Below, in pieces: positions 24,295 to 33,608 of a stretch of DNA of 64,000 bases (positions within the stretch are counted from its first letter, which is position 1; each line of letters opens with the position of its first letter). Below the pieces are notes generated by a model that worked only from the letters and a program-made list of their open reading frames with translations, was not told where the DNA came from and searched no databases. The DNA is from Duganella sp. BJB480 (GTDB taxonomy: Bacteria > Pseudomonadota > Gammaproteobacteria > Burkholderiales > Burkholderiaceae_D). Where the stretch lies: positions 1 to 64,000 of the forward strand of contig QVIN01000018.1 of assembly GCA_003416985.1 (NCBI GenBank). The letters are read 5' to 3'. The position numbers were made by a program, and so were the translations under genes.

Positions 24295-26460
24295 ATGACC
24301 AAGAAGAAAGACATAGAAGTTCTCCGCGTCACCCATTTGCGCGGACCCAATATCTGGACCTATCGCCCGGTGATCGAGGCGTGGCTGGATATCGGCGAGC
24401 TGGAGAATTTCCCCTCGAATTTGTTGCCTGGCTTGTACGAGCGCCTGACCGCGATCCTGCCGGGCCTGATCATCCACCGCTGCGGCGTGGGCGAGCACGG
24501 CGGCTTCCTCGAACGCCTGCGCGACGGCACCTACGCCGGCCACATCCTCGAACACGTGGTGCTGGAACTGCAAAACCTGGCCGGCATGAAGACCGGCTTC
24601 GGCAAGACGCGCCAGATCGGCGAGAACACCGGCTTGTACAAGATGGCCTTCCGCACCCGCCAGGAGCAGGTGGGACGTGCCGCGCTGGCCGCCGGCCGCG
24701 ATCTGCTGATGGCGATGATCGAAGACAAACCGTACGACCTGGCCGCCACCGTGGCCGAGCTGACCGACCTGGTCGAGTCGCTGTGCCTGGGCCCGAGCAC
24801 CGCCAACATCGTCGACGCCGCCACCGTGCGCAAGATTCCTTCGATCCGCCTGACCGACGGCAACCTGGTGCAGCTGGGCCACGGCGCCCGCCAGCGCCGC
24901 ATCTGGACCGCCGAAACCGAACAGACCAGCGCCATCGCCGAAGGCATCGCCAGCGACAAGGACTTGACCAAGTCGCTGCTGGCCTCGTGCGGCGTGCCCG
25001 TGCCGGAAGGTGAGCTGGTCACCAGCGCCGAAGCGGCCTGGGAAGCGGCGCAGGACATCGGCCTGCCGGTCGTGGTCAAGCCGTACGACGGCAACCATGG
25101 CCGCGGCGTCTCGCTCAACCTGATGACCGAAGCCGACGTCACCGCAGCCTACGTGCTGGCCGCGCGCAAGGGCGACAGCAAGAGCGTCATCGTCGAGCGC
25201 TTCATCGCCGGCAACGAGCACCGCCTGCTGGTGGTCGGCAAGCGCCTGGTGGCGGCGGCCGCCGGCGAAGCACTGTGGGTCACCGGCGACGGCAAGTCCA
25301 ACATCATCGAATTGTGCGACGCCCAGATCAACACCGATCCGCGCCGCGGCACCACCGAGGACGCGCCGCTGAACGCCATCGCGCCGCAGCACGGCGCCGA
25401 GATCATCCTGGAGCTGCAGCGCCAGGGCATGACCGCCTACTCGATTCCGCTGGACGGCCAGAAAGTGCTGATCCAGCCGAACGGCAACGTCGCCACCGAC
25501 GTCACCGACCAGGTGCACCCGCAAGTGGCCGCGATGGCCACGCTGGCCGCGCGCGTGGTCGGCCTGGACATCGCCGGCATCGACGTGGTGGCCGCCGACA
25601 TTTCGCGTCCGCTGGAAGAGCAGGGCGGCGCCATCATCGAAGTCAACGCCAGCCCGGGACTGCTGGCCCACATCAAGCCGGCCGCCGGCGAACCGCGCAA
25701 CGTCGGCGAAGCGATCGTCGACCACCTGTTCGCGCCGGACGAGGGCGGACGCATGCCCATCGTCGGCATCACCGGCAAGCACGGCGCCACCATGGCCTCG
25801 CGCCTGATCGCCTGGCTGCTGCAGATCAGCGGCAAGAAGGTCGGCCTGTCCTGCGCCGACGGCCTGTTCGTCAACGGCCGCCTGCTGCCGCGCGACGGCT
25901 TCAGCGACTGGGAAAGCGGCGAGCGCCTGCTGCTCAACAAGAACGTCGAAGCCGGCGTGTTCGAAGCGAGCGCCCGCATGATTCTGACCGAAGGCCTGGC
26001 CTACGACAAATGCGCGGTCGGCGTGGTGACCGACGTCAGCGACTTTGAGGACGTGGCCGAGTTCCACATCGCCAGCCTCGACAAGCTGTACGGCGTGCTG
26101 CGTACCCAGGTCGACGTGATCCTGCCGAGCGGCGTGGCGGTGCTCAACGCGGCCGATCCGCAAGTGGTCGACATGGCCGACCTGTGCGACGGCGACGTGA
26201 TGTTCTACGGCGTCGACGAGCACCTGGCCGCCATCGCCGCCCACCGCCAGGACGGCAAGCGCGTGGTGTTCCAGCGCGCCGAGCGCATCGTGCTGGCGCA
26301 GGGCCACGAGGACATCGCCAGCCTGCCGCTGTCGCCGCTGGTGCCGCCGGAAGCCGTGCTGGCCGCGATCGCCGCCGGCTGGGCGCTGGGCCTGACGCCT
26401 GAATTGATCGGCGCCGGCCTGCGCACCTTCGAAGCGAATCCGAAGCGAACTCATCACTGA
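24295..26460 (+). CDS. cphA2: Cyanophycin synthetase-like protein, degenerate Mur-ligase domain (CphA2/CphA' type)
   Basis: A 721-residue relative of cyanophycin synthetase. The N-terminal domain and ATP-grasp domain (about 200–480) are well kept, with VVVKPYDGNHGRGVS and INTDPRRGTTEDAPL. The Mur-ligase-like part starts at residue ~488 but its P-loop reads GITGKHGATMAS (491–502) where active enzymes have GTNGKTT, and the C-terminal lobe is missing. This matches CphA2-type enzymes described in cyanobacteria, which polymerise beta-Asp-Arg dipeptides with the ATP-grasp site alone, and the CphA' proteins of betaproteobacteria. First gene of the operon; 26 bases precede cphA1. Confidence 0.85.
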   Translation: MTKKKDIEVLRVTHLRGPNIWTYRPVIEAWLDIGELENFPSNLLPGLYERLTAILPGLIIHRCGVGEHGGFLERLRDGTYAGHILEHVVLELQNLAGMKTGFGKTRQIGENTGLYKMAFRTRQEQVGRAALAAGRDLLMAMIEDKPYDLAATVAELTDLVESLCLGPSTANIVDAATVRKIPSIRLTDGNLVQLGHGARQRRIWTAETEQTSAIAEGIASDKDLTKSLLASCGVPVPEGELVTSAEAAWEAAQDIGLPVVVKPYDGNHGRGVSLNLMTEADVTAAYVLAARKGDSKSVIVERFIAGNEHRLLVVGKRLVAAAAGEALWVTGDGKSNIIELCDAQINTDPRRGTTEDAPLNAIAPQHGAEIILELQRQGMTAYSIPLDGQKVLIQPNGNVATDVTDQVHPQVAAMATLAARVVGLDIAGIDVVAADISRPLEEQGGAIIEVNASPGLLAHIKPAAGEPRNVGEAIVDHLFAPDEGGRMPIVGITGKHGATMASRLIAWLLQISGKKVGLSCADGLFVNGRLLPRDGFSDWESGERLLLNKNVEAGVFEASARMILTEGLAYDKCAVGVVTDVSDFEDVAEFHIASLDKLYGVLRTQVDVILPSGVAVLNAADPQVVDMADLCDGDVMFYGVDEHLAAIAAHRQDGKRVVFQRAERIVLAQGHEDIASLPLSPLVPPEAVLAAIAAGWALGLTPELIGAGLRTFEANPKRTHH

Positions 26461-26486
26461 TACATCACGAAAGAACAAGCAGAGTT

Positions 26487-29057
26487 ATGGAAGTCATCCG
26501 CACCCGCGCGCTGCGCGGACCGAATCTTTGGAGCCACCACACGGCGGTGGAAGTGATCGTATCGTGCCCGTCCGAGGAGCAGTCGATCGCCACGCTGCCC
26601 GGCTTCGAGCAGCGCCTGCACGCCCGCTTCCCCGCCATCGGCGCCCTGCAAACCACCGGCTACACCGACGCCGTGCCGCTGGCGCGCGTGCTGGAAGTGG
26701 CGGCCCTGAGCCTGCAGGCGCAGGCCGGCTGCCCGGTCACCTTCAGCCGCACCACCGCCACGCTGGAGGAGGGCATCTACCAGACCGTCGTCGAGTACAG
26801 CGAGGAAGCGGTGGGCCGCCTGGCGATCACGCTGGCGCACAACCTGATCAACGCGGCCCTGGCCGACACGCCGTTCGACCTGACCGGCGCGCTGAACGAA
26901 CTGCGCGACCTCGATGAAGACGTGCGTCTTGGCCCGAGCACCGGCGCCATCGTCAGCGCCGCCGTCGCGCGCGACATCCCGATCCGCCGCCTGACCGAAG
27001 GCAGCATGGTGATGTTCGGCTGGGGCTCGCGCCAGCGCCGCATCCAGGCCGCCGAGATGGACAGCACCAGCGCCATCGGCGAATCGATCGCGCAGGACAA
27101 GGAACTGACCAAGAAGCTGCTGCACGCGGCCGGCGTGCCCGTGCCCAACGGCCGCTCGGTGGAAGACGTCGAAGACGCCTGGGCCGCCGCGCAGGAAATC
27201 GGCCTGCCGGTGGTGGTCAAGCCGAAGGACGGCAACCAGGGCAAGGGCGTCACGGTTAACGTGATGACCAAGGAGCACCTGGCCAAGGCCTTCCACACCG
27301 CGCGCGAATTCCGCGACAACATCATGGTCGAGCGCTACCTGCCGGGTCACGACTACCGCCTGCTCGTCATCGGCAACAAGCTGGTGGCCGCCGCGCGCCG
27401 CGACCCGCCGCAAGTGGTGGGCGACGGCACGCACACCGTGCGTGAGCTGGTCAACATCGTCAATTCCGACCCGCGCCGCGGCAGCGGCCATTCGACCTCG
27501 CTGACCAAGATCCGCTTCGACGACATCGCTCTGGCGCGCCTGGCGCTGCAGGATTTGGACGCCGATTCGATTCCTGCCAAGGGCCAGCGCGTCATCCTGC
27601 GCAACAACGCCAACCTGTCGACCGGCGGCACCGCCACCGACGTCACCGACGACGTGCACCCCGAAGTGGCGGCGCGCGCGGTGGAAGCGGCGCAGATGAT
27701 CGGCCTCGATATCTGCGGCGTGGACGTGGTCTGCGACGGCGTGCTGCAGCCGATCGAGAACCAGCGCGGCGGCGTGGTGGAAGTGAACGCCGCGCCAGGC
27801 CTGCGCATGCACATCGCGCCATCGTTCGGCAAGGGCCGCGCGGTCGGTGAAGCCATCGTCAACACCATGTTCGCGCCGGGCGAGAACGGCCGCATCCCCG
27901 TGGTCGCCGTCACCGGCACCAACGGCAAGACCACCACCGTGCGCCTGATCGCCCACCTGCTCACGGCCAGCGGCCTGCGCACCGGCATGACCAACACCGA
28001 CGGCGTCTACATCGAAGGCCGCCAGACCGACAGCGGCGACTGCAGCGGCCCGCGCAGCGCGCGCAACGTGCTGCTGCATCCCGACGTCGACGCGGCCGTG
28101 TTCGAGACCGCGCGCGGCGGCGTGCTGCGTGAAGGCCTGGCCTTCGACCGTTGCCAGGTGGCCGTGGTCACCAACATCGGCAGCGGCGACCACCTCGGCC
28201 TGAACTACATCACCACGGTGGAAGACCTGGCCGTGTTGAAGCGCGTGATCGTGCAGAACGTCTCCGAGAGCGGCTTCGCGGTGCTGAACGCGATCGATCC
28301 CATCGTCGCCGGCATGGCCGCGACCTGCCGCGGCAAGGTGATCTTCTTCGGCGCGGAACGCGGCCACCCGGTGATCGCCACGCACCTGGCGCAAGGCAGC
28401 CGCACCGTGTACGTGGAGGACGGTCATATCGTCGCCGCCGAAGGCAAGAACCTGCAGCGCATTCCATTGTCGGAAGTGCCGATCACCCGCAACGGCGCCA
28501 TCGGCTTCCAGGTGGAGAACGTGATGGCATCGGTCGCCGCCGCGTGGGGCGTGGGCATCGGCTGGGACGCGATCCGCCTCGGCCTGAAAACCTTCGCCAA
28601 CGATTCCGACAACGCGCCCGGCCGCTTCAACGTGTTCGACTACAAGGGCGCCACGCTGATCGCCGACTACGGCCACAATCCGGACGCCATCCTGGCGCTG
28701 GTGCAGGCGGTGGAGACCATGCCGGCCAAGCGCCGCGCGGTGGTGATCAGCGGCGCCGGCGACCGCCGCGACCAGGACATCACGCAGCAGACGCAGATCC
28801 TCGGTCGCGCCTTCGACGACGTGATCCTGTACGAAGACGCCTGCCAGCGTGGCCGCGTGGACGGCGAAGTGGTGGGCCTGTTGCGCTCGGGCCTGAACGG
28901 CGCCCCGCGCACCTCGCACATCCAGGAGATCTACGGCGAGTTCCTCGCCATCGACACCGCCCTGGCGCGCCTGAAAGAGGGCGACCTGTGCCTGATCCTG
29001 GTCGACCAGGTGGAAGAAGCGCTGGCCCACATCGCCAAGCGCATCGCCGAAGCCTAA
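26487..29057 (+). CDS. cphA: Cyanophycin synthetase
   Basis: An 856-residue enzyme making cyanophycin, a poly-aspartate backbone with arginine side chains that stores nitrogen. It joins Asp at the ATP-grasp site (about 210–460, VVVKPKDGNQGKGVT) and Arg at the Mur-ligase-like site (from ~470), whose P-loop GTNGKTT (477–483) is intact. The C-terminal lobe is present (ADYGHNPDAI, SGAGDRRDQDI). Length is normal. Co-transcribed with the shortened synthetase before it. No cyanophycinase or isoaspartyl dipeptidase gene is in the window, so breakdown genes are elsewhere. Transcription is probably stopped by the long palindrome just after the stop. Confidence 0.95.
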   Translation: MEVIRTRALRGPNLWSHHTAVEVIVSCPSEEQSIATLPGFEQRLHARFPAIGALQTTGYTDAVPLARVLEVAALSLQAQAGCPVTFSRTTATLEEGIYQTVVEYSEEAVGRLAITLAHNLINAALADTPFDLTGALNELRDLDEDVRLGPSTGAIVSAAVARDIPIRRLTEGSMVMFGWGSRQRRIQAAEMDSTSAIGESIAQDKELTKKLLHAAGVPVPNGRSVEDVEDAWAAAQEIGLPVVVKPKDGNQGKGVTVNVMTKEHLAKAFHTAREFRDNIMVERYLPGHDYRLLVIGNKLVAAARRDPPQVVGDGTHTVRELVNIVNSDPRRGSGHSTSLTKIRFDDIALARLALQDLDADSIPAKGQRVILRNNANLSTGGTATDVTDDVHPEVAARAVEAAQMIGLDICGVDVVCDGVLQPIENQRGGVVEVNAAPGLRMHIAPSFGKGRAVGEAIVNTMFAPGENGRIPVVAVTGTNGKTTTVRLIAHLLTASGLRTGMTNTDGVYIEGRQTDSGDCSGPRSARNVLLHPDVDAAVFETARGGVLREGLAFDRCQVAVVTNIGSGDHLGLNYITTVEDLAVLKRVIVQNVSESGFAVLNAIDPIVAGMAATCRGKVIFFGAERGHPVIATHLAQGSRTVYVEDGHIVAAEGKNLQRIPLSEVPITRNGAIGFQVENVMASVAAAWGVGIGWDAIRLGLKTFANDSDNAPGRFNVFDYKGATLIADYGHNPDAILALVQAVETMPAKRRAVVISGAGDRRDQDITQQTQILGRAFDDVILYEDACQRGRVDGEVVGLLRSGLNGAPRTSHIQEIYGEFLAIDTALARLKEGDLCLILVDQVEEALAHIAKRIAEA

Positions 29058-29061
29058 ACCC

Positions 29062-29155
29062 TGGGGTCAAGTCTGACATTCGGACACGAGCTCTTCCGTA
29101 GCAAGGCGCTACGGAAGAGCTCGTGTCCGAATGTCAGACTTGACCCCATTTTTTT
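29062..29155. repeat. Perfect 41-bp inverted repeat with T-run (REP/MITE-like, terminator)
   Basis: Arms at 29062–29102 and 29108–29148 are exact complements with a 5-base loop (AAGGC); seven T follow. The arm begins TGGGGTCAAGTCTGACATTC. This is far longer than a normal terminator and looks like a dispersed palindromic repeat captured between cphA and katA, where it can also end cphA transcription. Confidence 0.85.
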
Positions 29156-29166
29156 CGCACGTATTC

Positions 29167-29232
29167 ATTGCAAATAACTATTGATTCCATAAATATATAT
29201 AGATTTTATTTATGACGTTGCGCCGGTAGAAT
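29167..29232 (+). promoter_or_regulatory. katA promoter region with possible OxyR site
   Basis: An AT-rich stretch carries ATTG-N7-CTAT-N7-ATAA (29167–29192), three of the four spaced OxyR tetranucleotides with 3/4, 4/4 and 3/4 matches; the fourth is poor. A -10-like TAGAAT lies at 29227–29232 without a good -35, as in activator-dependent promoters. Confidence 0.35.
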
Positions 29233-29265
29233 GATTTCACTATCAAACAACGAGGAGTCATAGCA

Positions 29266-30729
29266 ATGAGCCAGCCACCTATCACCACCGCCTCCGGCAT
29301 CCCGGTCGCCGACAATCAGAACTCCGCCAGCGCCGGCCCGCGCGGCCCGCTGCTGCTGCAAGACTTCCACCTGATCGAGAAGCTCCAGCACTTCAACCGT
29401 GAGCGCATCCCCGAGCGCGTGGTGCATGCCAAAGGTTCGGGCGCCTACGGCACCTTCACCGTCACCCACGACATCACCAAATACACCAAGGCCAAGCTGT
29501 TCTCCGAGGTCGGCAAGAAGACCGACACCTTCGTGCGCTTCTCTACCGTCGGCGGCGAGAAGGGCAGCGCCGACACCGAACGCGATCCACGCGGCTTCGC
29601 CATGCGTTTCTACACCGAGGAAGGCAACTGGGACCTGGTCGGCAACAACACGCCGATGTTCTTCATCAAGGACGGCATCAAGTTCCCCGACTTCATCCAC
29701 ACCCAGAAGCGCGATCCGCAGACCAACCTGAAATCGCCCACCATGATGTTCGACTTCTGGAGCAAGACGCCGGAAAGCCTGCACCAGGTGACGATGCTGT
29801 TCTCCGACCGCGGCACGCCGGACGGCTACCGCCACATGGACGGTTTCGGCAGCCACACCTTCAGCATGATCAACGCCGCCGGCGAACGCGTCTACGTCAA
29901 GTGGCACCTGAAGACCAAGCAAGGCATCAAGAACCTGCCCGCCGCCGAAGCCACGCGCATCGCCGGCACCGACCCTGACTATGCCCAGCGCGACCTGTTC
30001 GGCGCCATCGCCGCAGGCGACTTCCCGCAGTGGGACGTCAAGCTGCAAGTGGCGACCGAGGCCGAACTGGCCGCATGGGAAGCGCGCACCGGCTGGAACC
30101 CGTTCGACCTGACCAAGGTCTGGCCGCACAAGGACTTCCCGCTGATCCCGGTCGGCGTGTTCGAGTTGAACCGCAACCCGCTGAACTACCACGCCGAAGT
30201 GGAACAGGCCGCGCTGTCGCCGGCCAACGTGGTGCCCGGCCTGGGCTACTCGCCGGACAAGATGCTGCAGGCGCGCCTGTTCGCCTACCACGACGCCCAG
30301 CTGTACCGCGTCGGCACCAACCACCAGCACCTGCCGGTGAACGCGCCACGCTGCCCGTTCCACAACCAGCAGCGCGACGGCGCGATGGCCATCGCCAACG
30401 GCGGCGCGGCGCAGAACTACGCGGCCACCGAGGCGAACGGCAGCAATCCGCAGGGCCTGGGCCACGGCGAACCGGCGCTGGCGCTGCAAGGCGGCGCGGC
30501 CCGCTTCGACGGCCGCGGCAAGGAAGACGATTACACGCAAGCCGGTAATCTGTTCCGCCTGATGCCGGCGCAGGAGCAGCAGAACCTGTTCGACAACATC
30601 GCCGGTCCGTTGAGCCAGGTGAGCGCCGAGATCATCGCCCGCCAGCTGGCCCACTTCGACCAGGCCGACCCGGCCTACGGCGCCGGCGTGCGCGCCGCGC
30701 TGGCGGCGAAAGGCGTGACGCTGGCATAA
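29266..30729 (+). CDS. katA: Monofunctional heme catalase (small subunit, clade 3)
   Basis: A 487-residue cytoplasmic catalase that splits hydrogen peroxide into water and oxygen. The distal His54 is in VVHAKGSGAYG and the proximal heme Tyr341 in RLFAYHDAQLYR. The length fits the small-subunit, NADPH-binding clade. A good AGGAG site precedes ATG 29266. Probably induced by peroxide given the possible OxyR site upstream. Monocistronic, isolated from cphA by the long palindrome. Confidence 0.96.
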   Translation: MSQPPITTASGIPVADNQNSASAGPRGPLLLQDFHLIEKLQHFNRERIPERVVHAKGSGAYGTFTVTHDITKYTKAKLFSEVGKKTDTFVRFSTVGGEKGSADTERDPRGFAMRFYTEEGNWDLVGNNTPMFFIKDGIKFPDFIHTQKRDPQTNLKSPTMMFDFWSKTPESLHQVTMLFSDRGTPDGYRHMDGFGSHTFSMINAAGERVYVKWHLKTKQGIKNLPAAEATRIAGTDPDYAQRDLFGAIAAGDFPQWDVKLQVATEAELAAWEARTGWNPFDLTKVWPHKDFPLIPVGVFELNRNPLNYHAEVEQAALSPANVVPGLGYSPDKMLQARLFAYHDAQLYRVGTNHQHLPVNAPRCPFHNQQRDGAMAIANGGAAQNYAATEANGSNPQGLGHGEPALALQGGAARFDGRGKEDDYTQAGNLFRLMPAQEQQNLFDNIAGPLSQVSAEIIARQLAHFDQADPAYGAGVRAALAAKGVTLA

Positions 30730-30810
30730 ACGAAGCTGCGGGTCGCGCTGAATTGCACTACAATCGGATGGTGCAGTGCAGCGCAGCCCGTATTCTTCCG
30801 GAGGTCACAC

Positions 30811-31911
30811 TTGAATCGCAAACCCGCCCAACTCTCGTCGCCTTCGATGCCGGGACAAGTCGTGCTGGCGCTGCAGGGAGGCGGCGCGTTGGGCGCCTAC
30901 CAGGTGGGCGTCTACCAGGCGATGCACGAAGCCGGCGTCGAGCCGGACTGGGTGATCGGCACGTCCATCGGCGCCATCAACGGCGCCATCATCGCCGGCA
31001 ACGAGCCGCGCTACCGCATGGACCGGCTGCGCCAGTTCTGGCACCGCATGGAGCAGAACGCGCTGGGCTTTTCCTTCATGCCGCGCGCGCTGGCCAACGC
31101 GGTGACGATGGGGCAGGGCATACCGGCCTTCTTCGAACCCAATCTCGCCTCGTGGTGGAATCCCGACGCCAAGGTCGGCATCGAACAAGCGTCCTTCTAT
31201 CAAACCGCGCCGCTGCGCACCACGCTCGACACGCTGGTCGATTTCGACTACATCAACGACCGCCACACGCGGCTGACCGTCGGCGCGGTCAACGCGCGCA
31301 CCGGCGACATGCGCTACTTCGACAGCCGCAAGGAAGCGCTGGGCGCGTCGCACGTGATGGCGTCCGGCGCCTTGCCGCCGGCCTTTCCCGCCGTACGCAT
31401 CGACGGCGAGCCATACTGGGATGGCGGCATCTTCTCCAACACGCCGATCGAGGCGGTGCTGGACGACGAGCCGCGCCGCAGTTCGGTGATCTTCTCGGTG
31501 CAGGTGTGGAACCCGGACGGCAGCGAGCCGCAAAGCATGCTGCAGGTGCTCGACAAGCACAAGGAAATCCAATACGCCAGCCGCGCCAGCAATATCGAGC
31601 AGCAGCGCAAGCTGCACCGGCTGCGCCACGTGATCCGCCAGTTGACGCTGCACCTGTCGGACGAGGCGGCGATGTCGCCCGAGGTGCGCGAGCTGGCCTC
31701 GTGGGGCTGCGGCACCACCATGCACGTGGTGTCGCTGAAGGCGCCGCGCGTCGGCGGCGAGGACCACACCAAGGACATCGACTTCAGCGCCGCCGGCATC
31801 CGCGCCCGCTGGCAGGCCGGCTACGAGGACACCCAGCGCATGATCGCCCTGCGCCCGTGGGACCGCGAGATCGATCCGATCGAGGGCATCGCCATCCACG
31901 AGCTGCCGTGA
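30811..31911 (+). CDS. Patatin-like phospholipase with DUF3734
   Basis: A 366-residue serine lipase/phospholipase. The oxyanion loop is GGGALGAYQVG, the nucleophile Ser is in GTSIGAING, and the dyad Asp is in DGG (YWDGGIFSNTP). The C-terminal ~110 residues match the DUF3734 extension seen in this bacterial group, with several members linked to polyhydroxybutyrate or membrane-lipid turnover. Translation starts at TTG 30811, chosen because GGAGGT lies five bases before it and it gives the normal N-terminus. Monocistronic. Confidence 0.9.
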   Translation: MNRKPAQLSSPSMPGQVVLALQGGGALGAYQVGVYQAMHEAGVEPDWVIGTSIGAINGAIIAGNEPRYRMDRLRQFWHRMEQNALGFSFMPRALANAVTMGQGIPAFFEPNLASWWNPDAKVGIEQASFYQTAPLRTTLDTLVDFDYINDRHTRLTVGAVNARTGDMRYFDSRKEALGASHVMASGALPPAFPAVRIDGEPYWDGGIFSNTPIEAVLDDEPRRSSVIFSVQVWNPDGSEPQSMLQVLDKHKEIQYASRASNIEQQRKLHRLRHVIRQLTLHLSDEAAMSPEVRELASWGCGTTMHVVSLKAPRVGGEDHTKDIDFSAAGIRARWQAGYEDTQRMIALRPWDREIDPIEGIAIHELP

Positions 31912-31940
31912 CCCCGGAATCATGGCCAATAAAATAATTC

Positions 31941-31970
31941 TTGTAAGAAATTAAATTTGCTGCTTATAAT
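31941..31970 (+). promoter_or_regulatory. Sigma-70 promoter of the lipoprotein gene
   Basis: TTGTAA (31941–31946) and a perfect TATAAT (31965–31970) are 18 bases apart in an AT-rich gap, giving a leader of about 22 bases. Confidence 0.65.
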
Positions 31971-31999
31971 TGTTTCTTTTAAAAAACATTTATAAGCCC

Positions 32000-33595
32000 A
32001 TGAACTCCCCATCTCTTTGTGTGACGGCCCGCCGGCTGGCCGCCGCGGCCATTGGCGCCGCCGTATTGCAGCTCTGCGGCTGCGCCGTCAATACCGCGGT
32101 GTCCGATCCGTTGAAGCAGACCGCGCAATCGACCGACCTGCCGGTTGCCGTCAGCATCACGGCCAATACCAACGAGATTTCCGGCTTTAATACCATCAAG
32201 CTGCGGCGCCTGGAGGAGGGGGAGAAGCCTGGGGGCTTGAAGCTGGTGGCCCAGAACCTGGTCATGAAGCGGGTCGCGCCCGGCATGGCGCACGACACGT
32301 CGCTGTTCATCGGCGCGCTGCCGCCCGGCGAATACGAGTTCGTCGAACTCATCGACACGAGCTCGAACAAATTGTTGCGGGTGTATTCGGCCGGCATCGT
32401 GGGCACCTTCAAAGTCGAATCGGGCAAGCCGACGGATCTGGGGCGCCTGATCGTGACGCGCGCCAATCTCAGCGTGGATTTCGGCCGCAGCGCCCATGAC
32501 GTCTCCAATGCCGACATGATCAATCGCTTCGCGCCCGAGTACAGCAAGATGTTCGGCGCCGGCGCCGCAGCGGGCTGGACGCGGCCGCGCAGCGAGCGGG
32601 ACAAGGTCGAAGAATTTGCGCGCGCCCATCCGTTCGGGGCCTACTGCGCCGCCGAATTGCCCGATGGCCGCGTGGCGGCCGCCAGCCGCATGGGCGCCGT
32701 CCTGCTGCGTTCGAAGCAAGGGCAGTGGAGCACGCTGAATTCACCGAAAATCGAAACGCTGTCGTGCGTGCTGCCTGTGGCGCTGCCGGACACCGAGCTG
32801 GTGGCGGTGGGCGAGTTCAGCACCATACTGCGCAAAGCGCCGGGCAGCGATAGCCTGGTGCCGGTCGACGTCGGCAATCTGCCGCCGGGGAACCTGCTGC
32901 GCATCGGCGGCAATCCCCAGGACGGCTGGTACGTGATGCACCGGAAGGGCCGCGACCTGACCATCTTCCGCGCGCGGCAGCTGGAGGGCGGCGATTGGCA
33001 ACCGGTGCACAAGGAACTCCTGCCTGGCACCTGGTCGCGTGAGGACGCGGGCATCTGGGACTGGCACGACGCGCGCGGCATGGGCTTTGCGATGCCGAAC
33101 GGCCGCATGGGCCAGCTGGACTACGGCTCGGGGAAATGGACCGAACGTAAGCCGCCGGGCAAGGGAAAGCTGTTCGGCTTCCTGCATGCACATGACGGCA
33201 CGGAGACCATCCTGGTGCCGGCCGGATTGCTGGGCAAGTTCCCCGACGCTTATTTCTCGCGGAACCTGGGACAGAGCTGGACGCTGATGGTGTCGCCGCT
33301 CAAGGTCCTGGTGTCGCCGATGATTCCCCTGAACGACGGCCGCCTGCTGATGACCGGCCAGGTGTACGGCAAGCACGAGCTGCAGATGAGCAGCGACGGC
33401 GGCCAGACCTGGGCGCCTTACGCCGATTATAATTTCTCCAGCATGCCGGTGATGCTGCCGTCCGGCCTGATGCTGGACGTCGAAGGCTACAATGGACTCG
33501 TCACCATCCGCAGCTCGGCGGACAGCGGCAAGACCTGGCAGCAGGAGTACTCGACACTGGACCTGGACGCCTTGCTGAAGCAGCGCGCCAAATAA
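32000..33595 (+). CDS. Lipoprotein with BNR/sialidase-like beta-propeller
   Basis: A 531-residue exported protein. The signal peptide ends in a lipobox (QLCGC), so it is probably lipid-anchored. The N-terminal ~150 residues are beta-rich (VAVSITANTNEISGFNTIKL). From about residue 200 there are repeated propeller blades with BNR-like Asp-boxes such as SSDGGQTWAP and SADSGKTWQ. Such propellers bind or sense ligands; no catalytic residues stand out. ATG 32000 gives the signal peptide directly; a TTG ten codons upstream falls on the -10 box and is rejected. No known family name is recognised. Confidence 0.8.
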   Translation: MNSPSLCVTARRLAAAAIGAAVLQLCGCAVNTAVSDPLKQTAQSTDLPVAVSITANTNEISGFNTIKLRRLEEGEKPGGLKLVAQNLVMKRVAPGMAHDTSLFIGALPPGEYEFVELIDTSSNKLLRVYSAGIVGTFKVESGKPTDLGRLIVTRANLSVDFGRSAHDVSNADMINRFAPEYSKMFGAGAAAGWTRPRSERDKVEEFARAHPFGAYCAAELPDGRVAAASRMGAVLLRSKQGQWSTLNSPKIETLSCVLPVALPDTELVAVGEFSTILRKAPGSDSLVPVDVGNLPPGNLLRIGGNPQDGWYVMHRKGRDLTIFRARQLEGGDWQPVHKELLPGTWSREDAGIWDWHDARGMGFAMPNGRMGQLDYGSGKWTERKPPGKGKLFGFLHAHDGTETILVPAGLLGKFPDAYFSRNLGQSWTLMVSPLKVLVSPMIPLNDGRLLMTGQVYGKHELQMSSDGGQTWAPYADYNFSSMPVMLPSGLMLDVEGYNGLVTIRSSADSGKTWQQEYSTLDLDALLKQRAK

Positions 33596-33608
33596 GGTTC
33601 CGCTTCGT

